DNA from: Gemmatimonadota bacterium
GTDB taxonomy: Bacteria > Gemmatimonadota > Gemmatimonadetes > Gemmatimonadales > GWC2-71-9
DNA length: 6,869 nucleotides
NCBI GenBank assembly: GCA_003222235.1
Contig: QHVD01000410.1
Span: 1-6,869, forward strand
Reading direction: 5' to 3'
Part shown: positions 1-6,869 of the stretch, piece after piece
Layout of the letters: each line of letters opens with the position of its first letter
How positions within the stretch are numbered: the stretch's first letter is position 1
Position numbers and translations under genes: made by a program
The notes under the pieces: model-generated
Database searches by the model: none
What the model saw: the letters and a program-made list of their open reading frames with translations, nothing else
What the model was told of the DNA's origin: nothing

Positions 1-419
1 TGACGGGGGTGGAGATGTTTCGGAAGTTATTGGACGAGGGGCAGGCGGGGGACAACGTGGGGTTGTTGCTGCGGGGGATCGAGAAGCAGGAGATTGAGCG
101 GGGGATGGTGCTGGCGAAGCAGGGGTCGATCACGCCGCACACGTTGTTTGACGGGGAGGTGTACGTGTTGACGAAGGAGGAGGGGGGCCGGCACACGCCG
201 TTTTTCAAGGGGTATCGGCCGCAGTTTTATTTTCGGACGACGGATGTGACGGGGACGGTGGAGTTGCCGGGGGGGGTGGAGATGGTGATGCCGGGGGACA
301 ACACGAAGATGATGATCGAGCTGATCACGCCGATCGCGATGGAGGAAGGGCTGCGCTTCGCGATCCGCGAGGGCGGCCGCACCGTCGGCGCAGGCGTCGT
401 GACCCAGATCAAGAAGTGA
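1..419 (+). CDS. tuf: Elongation factor Tu, C-terminal part (5' end outside window)
   Basis: EF-Tu is the GTPase that carries aminoacyl-tRNA to the ribosomal A site in the cytoplasm. The open frame enters from the left edge (first full codon at position 3, reading TGVEMFRK) and ends at TGA 417-419. About 138 of the usual 395-400 residues are present: the second half of domain 2 and all of domain 3. The GTPase domain lies outside the window. Recognisable family blocks are LLRGIEKQEIERG, GGRHTPFFKGYRPQFYFRT, the DVTGT block, VEMVMPGDN and the terminal LRFAIREGGRTVGAGVV. A GTG at 9 and ATG at 15 are internal codons, not starts. Codon choice is odd: up to about 350 glycine is almost always GGG (14 of 15), arginine CGG (6 of 6) and phenylalanine mostly TTT, after which GGC, CGC and TTC take over. 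The identity is certain; the reason for the codon change is not. Confidence 0.97.
   Translation, partial: TGVEMFRKLLDEGQAGDNVGLLLRGIEKQEIERGMVLAKQGSITPHTLFDGEVYVLTKEEGGRHTPFFKGYRPQFYFRTTDVTGTVELPGGVEMVMPGDNTKMMIELITPIAMEEGLRFAIREGGRTVGAGVVTQIKK
38..77 (+). other. Four G-tracts in tuf (possible G-quadruplex motif)
   Basis: Four runs of at least four G lie at 38-41, 47-51, 59-62 and 73-77 on the coding strand, separated by 5, 7 and 10 nt. This fits a relaxed G-quadruplex pattern in DNA or mRNA. It lies within the tuf coding region and is probably a by-product of the GGG-glycine codon preference there, since each tract covers or borders a glycine codon. No function is implied by the sequence alone. 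Confidence 0.35.
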
Positions 420-438
420 GGGGGCGAGAGGTCGGAAA

Positions 439-591
439 ATGCCGCGGGAAAACATCATTATGGAATGCACGGTCTGCAAGGGCCGAAACTATTTCACGAC
501 GAAGAACCGGCGGAAGCACTCCGAACGCGTCGAGTGGAAGAAGTACTGCCCCCGGTGTAACCGGCACCAGCCGCACAAGGAGTCCAAGTAG
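439..591 (+). CDS. rpmG: 50S ribosomal protein bL33, zinc-ribbon form
   Basis: This 50-residue basic protein of the large ribosomal subunit starts at ATG 439 and stops at TAG 589-591. It reads MPRENIIMECTVCKGRNYF at the N-terminus and carries two CxxC pairs (Cys10/Cys13 and Cys37/Cys40), the zinc-binding form of bL33. The core with NYFTTKNRRK and the end YCPRCNRHQPHKE match the family, and the length is typical (about 49-55 residues). GAGAGG at 426-431 gives a Shine-Dalgarno site 7 nt before the start. It lies 19 nt after tuf and its stop overlaps the secE start by one base (TAGTG). A cluster position between tuf and secE is common in bacteria. Nothing suggests damage. Confidence 0.95.
   Translation: MPRENIIMECTVCKGRNYFTTKNRRKHSERVEWKKYCPRCNRHQPHKESK
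577..582 (+). promoter_or_regulatory. Shine-Dalgarno site fixing the secE GTG start
   Basis: AAGGAG lies 8 nt before GTG 591, within the last codons of rpmG. It is the best Shine-Dalgarno match in this part of the cluster and supports the GTG that overlaps the rpmG stop codon as the secE start. Confidence 0.7.
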
Positions 592-836
592 TGGCGACGG
601 GAGCGCTGGCCAGCCCCAAGGGACCGGCCTCGAGGGGCAACTGGGTCGTCCGGGTCACCGAGTTCCTGCGGGACGTGCGCGGGGAGATCCGCAAGGTCAC
701 CTGGCCCACGTGGGAGGAGCTCAAGAAGGCGACGACGGTCATCGTGATCTTCGTCGCGCTGCTCGGCCTGCTCATCGGTTGGATGGACTGGCTGCTGCAG
801 CAGATCTTCGTGGTGCTGGTCGCGAAGCTGTTCTGA
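591..836 (+). CDS. secE: Preprotein translocase subunit SecE
   Basis: SecE is the small essential inner-membrane subunit that clamps SecY in the SecYEG protein-conducting channel. The protein is 81 residues, the usual short, single-span form (the E. coli protein has three spans). An N-terminal tail of about 20 residues is followed by the amphipathic helix (about 20-45) with the family signature VRGEIRKVTWPTWEEL at residues 29-44, then a hydrophobic transmembrane segment at about 48-66, extending with a further hydrophobic stretch to the C-terminus. It starts with GTG overlapping the rpmG stop (TAGTG), supported by AAGGAG 8 nt upstream. Its stop TGA 834-836 overlaps the nusG ATG by one base, so it is probably translationally coupled to nusG. 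Confidence 0.96.
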   Translation: MATGALASPKGPASRGNWVVRVTEFLRDVRGEIRKVTWPTWEELKKATTVIVIFVALLGLLIGWMDWLLQQIFVVLVAKLF

Positions 837-1381
837 TGTCGGAGCACCGCTGGTACGCGATCCAGACGACCGCGGGGCACGAGAACAAGGTGCGCTCGCT
901 GATCGAGCGTCGGATCAAGGACGATTTGCGCCCGGAGGAGGAGAAGCCGATCCGCCAGGCCCTGGTCCCCACGCAGGACGTCGTGGAGATCAAGAACGGC
1001 AAGAAGGTGACGGCGGAGCGCAAGATCTATCCCGGGTACGTGCTGGTGAACATGGTCTTGAATCAGGAGACCATCCACATCATCAACGGCATCCAGGGCG
1101 TGATCAAGTTCGTCGGGACGGGCCGATTGCCCCAGCCGCTGCGCCAGGAAGAGGCGAATCGGCTCCTCGGCATCGAGGAGGCCGTGAAGGAAGAGGAGCC
1201 CCAGGAGGAGATCCCGTTCCTGGTGGGACAGGTCGTGGAGATCACCGAGGGGCCGTTCTCGGACTTCTCCGGAACGGTGGAAGAGGTGCTGCCCGACAAG
1301 GGGAAGGTCCGCGTCGCCGTATCCCTGTTCGGGAGGCCGACCTCGGTCGAGCTCGACTACTTGCAGTTGAAGGCTCATTGA
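836..1381 (+). CDS. nusG: Transcription termination/antitermination factor NusG
   Basis: NusG binds elongating RNA polymerase through its N-terminal domain and contacts Rho or ribosomal protein uS10 through its C-terminal KOW domain. The protein is 181 residues, close to the family norm. The NGN domain covers about residues 4-115, with RWYAIQTTAGHENKV at 5-19 and the strongly conserved ERKIYPGYVLVNM at 61-73 and GTGRLPQPL at 94-102. A short acidic linker (about 115-126) precedes the KOW domain (about 128-180), which contains VGQVVEITEGPFSDFSG and ends in LFGRPTSVELDYLQL. I chose ATG 836, overlapping the secE stop (TGATG). The frame is open upstream to 416, but that part shares no similarity with NusG and overlaps rpmG and secE. 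No clear Shine-Dalgarno precedes it, in keeping with coupling to secE. Confidence 0.97.
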   Translation: MSEHRWYAIQTTAGHENKVRSLIERRIKDDLRPEEEKPIRQALVPTQDVVEIKNGKKVTAERKIYPGYVLVNMVLNQETIHIINGIQGVIKFVGTGRLPQPLRQEEANRLLGIEEAVKEEEPQEEIPFLVGQVVEITEGPFSDFSGTVEEVLPDKGKVRVAVSLFGRPTSVELDYLQLKAH

Positions 1382-1391
1382 GAGGGACCGG

Positions 1392-1817
1392 ATGGCCAAG
1401 CCGATTACTGCAGTAGTGAAACTCCAGGTTCCCGCCGGGCAGGCGACGCCGGCGCCGCCGGTGGGGACCGCGCTCGGCCCCCATGGTGTCAACATCATGG
1501 AGTTCGTCAAGCAATTCAACGCGCGCACCCAAGGCCAGGCGGGGATGGTCACGCCGGTCGAAGTGACGATCTTCAAGGACCGGACGTTCACCTTCATCAC
1601 CAAGACCCCGCCCGCCGCGGTGCTGCTCAAGAAGGAAGCCGGGATCGAGAAGGGCTCGCCCACCTCGAACCGCCAGAAGGTGGGCAAGGTGACGCGCGCG
1701 CAGATCCGCAAGATCGCCGAGCTCAAGCAGCCGGACTTGAACGCCACCGATCTCGACGGCGCGATGAAGATGATCGCGGGCACCGCGCGGTCGATGGGCC
1801 TCGAGGTGGTGGACTGA
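1392..1817 (+). CDS. rplK: 50S ribosomal protein uL11
   Basis: uL11 binds 23S rRNA at the GTPase-associated centre, at the base of the stalk, and is needed for full stringent-factor activation. At 141 residues it has the normal length. The N-terminal domain contains the proline-rich PAGQATPAPPVG and GPHGVNIMEFVKQFNA (about residues 14-45). The C-terminal rRNA-binding domain contains the KTPPAAVLLKKEAGI block (71-85), KVGKVTRAQIRKIAE and the ending GTARSMGLEVVD. It starts 10 nt after nusG, with GAGGG at 1382-1386 as the Shine-Dalgarno site, and its stop overlaps the rplA ATG (TGATG, 1815-1819). The gap before it is too short for the leader that carries the uL1 repressor-binding site in E. coli, so that feedback site, if present, must be elsewhere or inside coding sequence. 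Confidence 0.97.
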   Translation: MAKPITAVVKLQVPAGQATPAPPVGTALGPHGVNIMEFVKQFNARTQGQAGMVTPVEVTIFKDRTFTFITKTPPAAVLLKKEAGIEKGSPTSNRQKVGKVTRAQIRKIAELKQPDLNATDLDGAMKMIAGTARSMGLEVVD

Positions 1818-2122
1818 TGCGCGGGCACGGGAAGAAGTACCGGGCCGCGGTCGCGACGCTCGAGCCGCGCAAGCTGTACCCGCCGCGCGAGGCCGTGGAG
1901 AAAGTCAAGGCGACTGGGTACGCGACGTTCGACGAGTCGGTGGACGTGGCGGTCCGGTTGGGGGTGGACCCGAAACACGCGGACCAGATCGTCCGTGGGA
2001 CCGTGAGTCTGCCGAACGGGACCGGGAAGCGCATCCGCGTGCTGGTGATCGCGCAGGGCGATCGGGCGAAGGAAGCGGAGGCGGCGGGAGCCGATTTCGT
2101 CGGGGTCTCGACACCGACGTGA
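1817..2122 (+). CDS. rplA: 50S ribosomal protein uL1, N-terminal part (frame broken)
   Basis: uL1 forms the mobile L1 stalk of the large subunit, helps release deacylated tRNA from the E site, and represses its own operon in E. coli. This frame starts at ATG 1817, overlapping the rplK stop, with GAGGTGG shortly upstream. It encodes the N-terminal part: MRGHGKKYRAA, the DESVDVAVRLGVDPKHADQI block (residues 39-58), GTVSLPNGTGK at 61-71 and EAAGADFVG up to residue 96. Immediately after that the frame reads five non-family residues and stops at TGA 2120-2122. Family members have about 12 residues between the VG of GADFVG and the LDxDV block. Here only a few bases remain, so about 30-37 nt (1 mod 3) are missing, and the rest of uL1 continues in another frame. 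A real null allele is possible because uL1 is dispensable in E. coli, but sequence error is likelier. Confidence 0.85.
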   Translation: MRGHGKKYRAAVATLEPRKLYPPREAVEKVKATGYATFDESVDVAVRLGVDPKHADQIVRGTVSLPNGTGKRIRVLVIAQGDRAKEAEAAGADFVGVSTPT

Positions 2123-2475
2123 TCGTCGCCACGCCGGACGTGATGGGCCAGCTCGGTCCGCTCGGCAAGGTGCTGGGCCCGCGGGGCCTGATGCCGAACC
2201 CCAAAGCGGGAACGGTGACGATGGACGTGGCCAAGGCGGTCAAGGAGCTCAAGGCCGGGAAGATCGAGTTCCGGGTGGACAAGAGCGGGATCGTGCACGC
2301 CCCGATCGGGAAGCGGTCGTTCGCGCCGGAGGCGCTGGATCAGAACCTCCACGCCTTCATGGAAGCGGTCGTGCGGGCGAAGCCCGCGGCCGCCAAGGGG
2401 CACTACATCCGCTCGGTGACCGTGTCGACCACGATGGGCCCCGGCGTGCCCGTCGATCCGGCGGGGTACGCGTGA
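2119..2475 (+). CDS. rplA: 50S ribosomal protein uL1, C-terminal part (frame broken)
   Basis: This frame encodes the remainder of uL1. Similarity begins at about 2104 (GLDTDVIVATPDVMG), just before the GTG at 2119 where an open frame can formally start. It continues through GQLGPLGKVLGPRGLMPNPK, the strongest uL1 signature, then KAGTVTMDVAKAVKELKAGK, the FRVDKSGIVHAPIGK block and the C-terminal YIRSVTVSTTMGPGVPVD. It stops at TGA 2473-2475, which overlaps the rplJ GTG (GTGA). Joined to the upstream piece, the protein would be about 215-220 residues, somewhat shorter than the usual 225-235, in keeping with a short internal loss. GTG 2119 overlaps the upstream stop (GTGA), so the pair resembles a coupled split gene. 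However, the missing internal residues argue for a deletion rather than a natural split. Confidence 0.85.
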   Translation: MIVATPDVMGQLGPLGKVLGPRGLMPNPKAGTVTMDVAKAVKELKAGKIEFRVDKSGIVHAPIGKRSFAPEALDQNLHAFMEAVVRAKPAAAKGHYIRSVTVSTTMGPGVPVDPAGYA

Positions 2476-3020
2476 TTCGGACCAAGGCGCAAAAGCAGGA
2501 GATGGTGACCGCGCTGGCCGAGCGCCTGCGCCGCTCCCGCACCGTGTACGTCACCGACTTCACCGGGCTCGACGTCGCGAAGCTGACGCAGCTGCGGCGC
2601 CGGCTGCGGCAGGCGGGCGTGGAGTACGTCGTGGTGAAGAACACCCTGGCGCTGCGCGCCCTGGGGGACGCCCAGGTGTCGGGGCTCGAGCCGCACCTCG
2701 CGGGCCCCACGGGGCTGGCGCTCGCCGGGGCGGACCCGGGGCCGGCCGCCAAGGTGCTGGCCGACTTCACCAAGGAGTTCGAGCGGCTGGCGATCAAGGC
2801 GGGCCTGGTGAACGGGAGAGCGATGACGTCCGACCAGGTGAAGCGGCTCGCCGCGCTGCCCACGAGGAAGGAGCTGCTGGCGCAGCTGGGCGGGGCGCTG
2901 CAGGCACCGATGGCGGGCGTCGTCGGAGCGCTGAACGGGTTGCTGATGAACATGGTGGGCGTCCTCGAGGGGCTTCGGACCAAGCGCGCCGAAGCTGGGG
3001 ACGCGGGCACAGCTTCTTAA
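2472..3020 (+). CDS. rplJ: 50S ribosomal protein uL10
   Basis: uL10 anchors bL12 dimers to the ribosome and, with uL11, forms the stalk base that recruits translation factors. The 182-residue protein (E. coli 165) starts at GTG 2472, overlapping the rplA stop by four bases. Visible family features are the N-terminal KAQKQEMVTALAERLRRS, VYVTDFTGLDVAKLTQLRR (about 25-43), VEYVVVKNTLALRAL (50-64), AGPTGLAL (77-84), and KRLAALPTRKELLAQL (124-139). The C-terminal helix (about 145-170, ALNGLLMNMVGVLEGL) is the expected bL12-docking helix. There is no untranslated leader before it, so the uL10-bL12 leader-binding autoregulation known from E. coli cannot work the same way here. Stop TAA 3018-3020 is followed by a 21-nt gap to rplL. 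Confidence 0.96.
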   Translation: MIRTKAQKQEMVTALAERLRRSRTVYVTDFTGLDVAKLTQLRRRLRQAGVEYVVVKNTLALRALGDAQVSGLEPHLAGPTGLALAGADPGPAAKVLADFTKEFERLAIKAGLVNGRAMTSDQVKRLAALPTRKELLAQLGGALQAPMAGVVGALNGLLMNMVGVLEGLRTKRAEAGDAGTAS

Positions 3021-3041
3021 CCGCCGGGAGACCAGGAACAA

Positions 3042-3434
3042 ATGGCGACGCAAACGAGTTTGAGCATTGACGAGATCATCGAGGCCATCGGCAACCTGTC
3101 GGTGGTGGAGCTCGCGGACTTGATCGAGCGGTTCAAGCAGAAGTTCGGCGTGACGATCGCCGCGCCCGTGGCGGCGGCCCCCGCGGCGGGTGCGGGGGCG
3201 GCGGCCGCCCCGGTGGAGGAGAAGACCGAGTGGACGGTCGTCCTCAAGAGCGCGGGTGAGAAGAAGATCCAGGTCATCAAAGAGGTCCGGGCGATCACCA
3301 GCCTCGGCTTGAAGGAAGCGAAGGATCTGGTCGAAGCCGCGCCCGGCACACTGAAGGAAGGCGTGCCCAAGCAGGAAGCCGAAGAGATCAAAAAGAAGCT
3401 CGAGGCGCAGGGTGCGGTCGTCGAACTGAAGTAG
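3042..3434 (+). CDS. rplL: 50S ribosomal protein bL12 (L7/L12)
   Basis: bL12 is the multicopy acidic stalk protein that binds EF-Tu, EF-G and other translational GTPases. The protein is 130 residues and has the standard three parts. The N-terminal dimerisation domain covers about 5-36 (SIDEIIEAIGNLSVVELADL). The alanine-, proline- and glycine-rich flexible hinge runs from about 38 to 58. The globular factor-binding domain (about 63-130) contains WTVVLKSAGEKKIQVIKEVR, the key helix GLKEAKDLVEAAP (89-101) and LKEGVPKQEAEEIKKKLE (104-121). The usual TGLGLKEAK reads TSLGLKEAK, a mild change. AGGA at 3034-3037 and GGGAG at 3026-3030 precede ATG 3042. Having its own spaced Shine-Dalgarno site fits the higher translation rate needed for four to six copies per ribosome. 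The stop is TAG 3432-3434. Confidence 0.97.
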   Translation: MATQTSLSIDEIIEAIGNLSVVELADLIERFKQKFGVTIAAPVAAAPAAGAGAAAAPVEEKTEWTVVLKSAGEKKIQVIKEVRAITSLGLKEAKDLVEAAPGTLKEGVPKQEAEEIKKKLEAQGAVVELK

Positions 3435-3447
3435 ACGCCGGGTGTGA

Positions 3448-3475
3448 CGCCACAGGCCACTGGGGCCTGTCGGCG
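3448..3475 (+). promoter_or_regulatory. Hairpin downstream of rplL (possible attenuator or processing site)
   Basis: A perfect 7-bp stem (ACAGGCC at 3452-3458, GGCCTGT at 3464-3470) closes a 5-nt loop. With one unpaired C at 3471 it extends by four more pairs (CGCC 3448-3451 with GGCG 3472-3475), about 11 bp in total. A pyrimidine stretch TCTTCTTT follows at 3485-3492, but about 10 nt away, so it is a poor intrinsic terminator. By position it could serve as an attenuator, an RNA-processing signal or a 3'-end stabiliser between rplL and rpoB. These roles are inferred by analogy with the E. coli rplL-rpoB spacer. Confidence 0.5.
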
Positions 3476-3549
3476 CGCCGCGGGTCTTCTTTGGTCGACG
3501 ACATGCACGGATTTGCGACAATCCTGCTCGCCTGCACGAGCCCCTCGCT

Positions 3550-3598
3550 CCGCCCCCGGTCGGGGTTCCGACCGGGGAGGGCGGGGCCTTTCGCGTTT
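3550..3598 (+). terminator. Terminator-like hairpin before rpoB
   Basis: CCCCGGTCGG at 3554-3563 pairs perfectly with CCGACCGGGG at 3568-3577 around a GGTT loop, a 10-bp, very GC-rich stem. An alternative fold pairs CCGCCC (3550-3555) with GGGCGG (3579-3584) and leaves GGA bulged, giving about 14 bp. It is followed by GGCCTTTCGCGTTT, an interrupted T stretch. The shape fits a partial Rho-independent terminator or attenuator that lets a fraction of transcripts from the ribosomal genes continue into rpoB, which starts 16 nt downstream. A full terminator would require an rpoB promoter between hairpin and start, and there is no room for one, so read-through is expected. Confidence 0.55.
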
Positions 3599-3613
3599 GC
3601 CTGAGGTTGCCAC

Positions 3614-5130
3614 ATGACGAAGACGCTGCCGGTGCTCTCATTTGCCAAGCTCGACCTCGGGATGCCGATGCCCCATCTCCTCGACATCCAGACGCGGGCG
3701 TTCGCGGCGCTGCTCCAGCCGGACGGGAAGGGCGCCGACCGCACGGATGTCGGGCTCGAGCGGGTGTTCAAGGATGTCTTTCCGATTCAGGACGTCAACG
3801 GGAATTACTCGCTCGAGTTCGTGAAGTACGCGCTCGGGGAGCCGAAGTACACCGTGGAGGAGTGCATCGAGCGGGACATGACCTACTCCGTCCCGCTCAA
3901 GGCGACACTGCAGCTCGTGGTGATGGAGGAGGTGGGCGAGACCACCAAGACCAAGCGACCCAAGAACATCATCGAGAAGGAAGTCTACCTCGGCGAGCTG
4001 CCCATCCTCACGCCGCTCGGGACGTTCGTCATCAACGGCGCCGAGCGGGTGATCGTGTCGCAGCTGCACCGCTCGCCCGGCGTGGTGTTTGAGGAGAGCA
4101 TTCACCCCAACGGCCAGCGGCTGTTCTCGGCGCGCATCATCCCGTTCCGGGGCTCGTGGGTCGAGTTCACGATCGACATCCACGACGTGATCTACGTGCA
4201 CATCGACAAGAAGAAGAAGTTCCCGGCCACGGCGCTGTTGCGGGCGTTCGGCTACGGGACGAACGCCGACATCCTGAAGCTGTTCTACGCCACGAAGGAG
4301 ATCGACATCACGGGCAAGCTCGAGGGGCGTGCCCAGAAGCGCGAGGTGCTCGGCACCCTGCTCGCGACGGACGTGCCGGACCCGGAGAACAAGAAGGGCG
4401 AGCCGCTCGCGCAGGTCGGCGACGAGCTGACGCTCGAGCGCTTCAACGCGTTCCGCCGCGCCGGCATCCAGAAGGTCACCGTGTTTGCGGGCTATACGTC
4501 GCTCGACCTGCGCGAGGACGCGCAGCCGACGACCACCCGCGAGCGCCTGGGGGCGCCGGTCCTGGCATTCGACGTCGCCGATCCCGAGACGGGCGAGGTC
4601 CTGGCCGAGGCGGGCCGGGAGGTGTCGGATACCCTGAAGAAGAAGCTCCTCAAGGCGGGCCACACCAAGGTGGACGTGCTCCTGCCCCCCGGGCGGAGCG
4701 AGTCGCCGCTCATCAAGCACACCCTGGTCAAGGACCCGACGCACTCGGAGGCTGAGGCGCTGGAGCAGATCTACGCCCTGCTGCGCCCGGGCGAGGCGCC
4801 GAACCTCGAGACGGCGCGCCAGGCGCTGGAGCGGCTGTTCTTCCACCCCAAGCGCTACGACCTGGGGCGGGTGGGCCGCTACAAGATCAACCAGCGCCTC
4901 AAGGTGAACGTCGCGAAGGACGTCACGGTCCTGACCGAGGACGACTTCATCGCGATCATCCGGTACCTGATCGAGTTGCGCGAGGGGCGCGGCTCCACCG
5001 ACGACATCGACCATCTCGGCAACCGGCGGGTGCGCTCGGTGGGTGAGCTCATCGCGAACCAGTTCTCGGTCGGCCTGTCGCGCATGGCGCGGCTCATCAA
5101 GGAGCGGATGAGCGGCTCATCAAGGAGCGG

Positions 5131-5134
<4 letters not shown>
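3614..5134 (+). CDS. rpoB: RNA polymerase beta subunit, N-terminal part (frame broken by duplication)
   Basis: The beta subunit forms one pincer and much of the active centre of RNA polymerase. ATG 3614 is preceded by TGAGGT (3602-3607) at good spacing, and the protein begins with the family block MPHLLDIQTRAFAALLQ at about residues 19-35. Protrusion and lobe blocks follow: NGNYSLEFVKYALGEPKYT (62-80), EVYLGELPILTPLGTFVING (123-142), ERVIVSQLHRSPGV (144-157), PFRGSWVEF (177-185). The lobe region holds two related DxxDPE...GE motifs (about 253-290 and 320-355). After residues 411-499 (RYDLGRVGRYKIN, DDIDHLGNRRVRSVGELI, KERM) the frame runs into a 23-bp tandem duplication, adds SGSSRSG and stops at TGA 5132-5134. 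The real protein clearly continues in another frame. A truncated beta would be lethal unless complemented, so this end is probably a sequence artefact. Confidence 0.93.

Positions 5135-5135
<1 letters not shown>
5090..5135 (+). repeat. Exact tandem duplication of 23 bp inside rpoB
   Basis: Copy 1 is 5090-5112 and copy 2 is 5113-5135, identical at all 23 positions. Matching at offset 23 extends one base on each side (5089 with 5112, 5113 with 5136). The unit starts CGGCTCATC and ends GCGGATGAG, and encodes RLIKERM plus two bases of the next codon. As 23 is not a multiple of 3, the second copy shifts the frame by two. Deleting either copy joins residue 499 directly to SINNDPERITLDD, giving a normal beta subunit. 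Confidence 0.97.

Positions 5136-6869
<1,734 letters not shown>

Noticed and set aside
420..438. Space for a tRNA-Trp between tuf and rpmG
   Set aside because: Only 19 nt are available, and no cloverleaf-like sequence is present.
416..835. In-frame upstream extension of nusG
   Set aside because: The extension overlaps rpmG and secE in another frame and bears no NusG similarity; ATG 836 fits the family start.
494..1978. Long minus-strand open frame (494 codons) across rpmG to rplA
   Set aside because: It is antisense to five well-conserved genes, has composition typical of GC-rich shadow frames (rich in Arg, Leu, Pro, Ser) and matches no family.
2098..2122. Programmed ribosomal frameshift in rplA
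   Set aside because: There is no slippery heptamer or downstream stimulator that I can see, and shifting frame would still leave about 11-12 conserved residues missing.
3491..3522. Possible rpoB promoter (TTGGTC at 3491 with GACAAT at 3517, or TTGCGA at 3513)
   Set aside because: The first pair has a 20-nt spacer and weak boxes, and the second has no acceptable -10 element downstream.
3638..5014. Long minus-strand open frame (458 codons) opposite rpoB
   Set aside because: It lies wholly antisense to conserved rpoB codons and is rich in Leu, Arg, Val, Asp and His, as expected from the complement of GC-rich coding sequence.

Overview
This window is an ordinary, highly conserved bacterial housekeeping cluster, all on the + strand. 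In order it holds the end of tuf (EF-Tu), rpmG (bL33), secE, nusG, rplK (uL11), rplA (uL1), rplJ (uL10), rplL (bL12) and the first roughly 1,077 codons of rpoB (RNA polymerase beta), which runs off the right edge. Gene order, high GC content and protein sequences indicate a free-living, high-GC Gram-negative-type bacterium. The RpoB, NusG and ribosomal proteins look compatible with Gemmatimonadota or a neighbouring phylum, but that placement is a judgement from memory of the families, not a computed result.

Layout. Positions 1-419 are the EF-Tu C-terminus. From 439 to 3434 the translation and secretion genes are packed with stop/start overlaps (TAGTG, TGATG, TGATG, GTGA) or gaps of about 10-20 nt, which suggests one translationally coupled transcript. 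The only substantial non-coding stretch is 3435-3613, between rplL and rpoB. It carries two strong hairpins, the second terminator-like, so it is the likely place where ribosomal-protein and polymerase expression are uncoupled. rpoB starts at 3614.

The genes serve growth: EF-Tu delivers aminoacyl-tRNA. bL33, uL11, uL1, uL10 and bL12 belong to the large ribosomal subunit, and uL11/uL10/bL12 form the GTPase-activating stalk. SecE is the small core subunit of the SecYEG translocon. NusG couples RNA polymerase to the ribosome or Rho, and RpoB is the polymerase beta subunit.

Two genes are broken as written. rplA has lost about 30-37 nt (a length of 1 mod 3) near 2104 and is split into two frames. 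rpoB carries an exact tandem duplication of 23 bp at 5090-5135, which shifts the frame just upstream of the rifampicin-resistance region. Removing one copy restores a perfect beta subunit. Since rpoB is essential, sequencing or contig-joining errors are the most likely cause. The tuf fragment also changes codon choice abruptly around 320-355, which may mark a chimeric join or a gene-conversion boundary. I see no mobile element, CRISPR array, tRNA or rRNA, and no evidence of an undescribed biological system.
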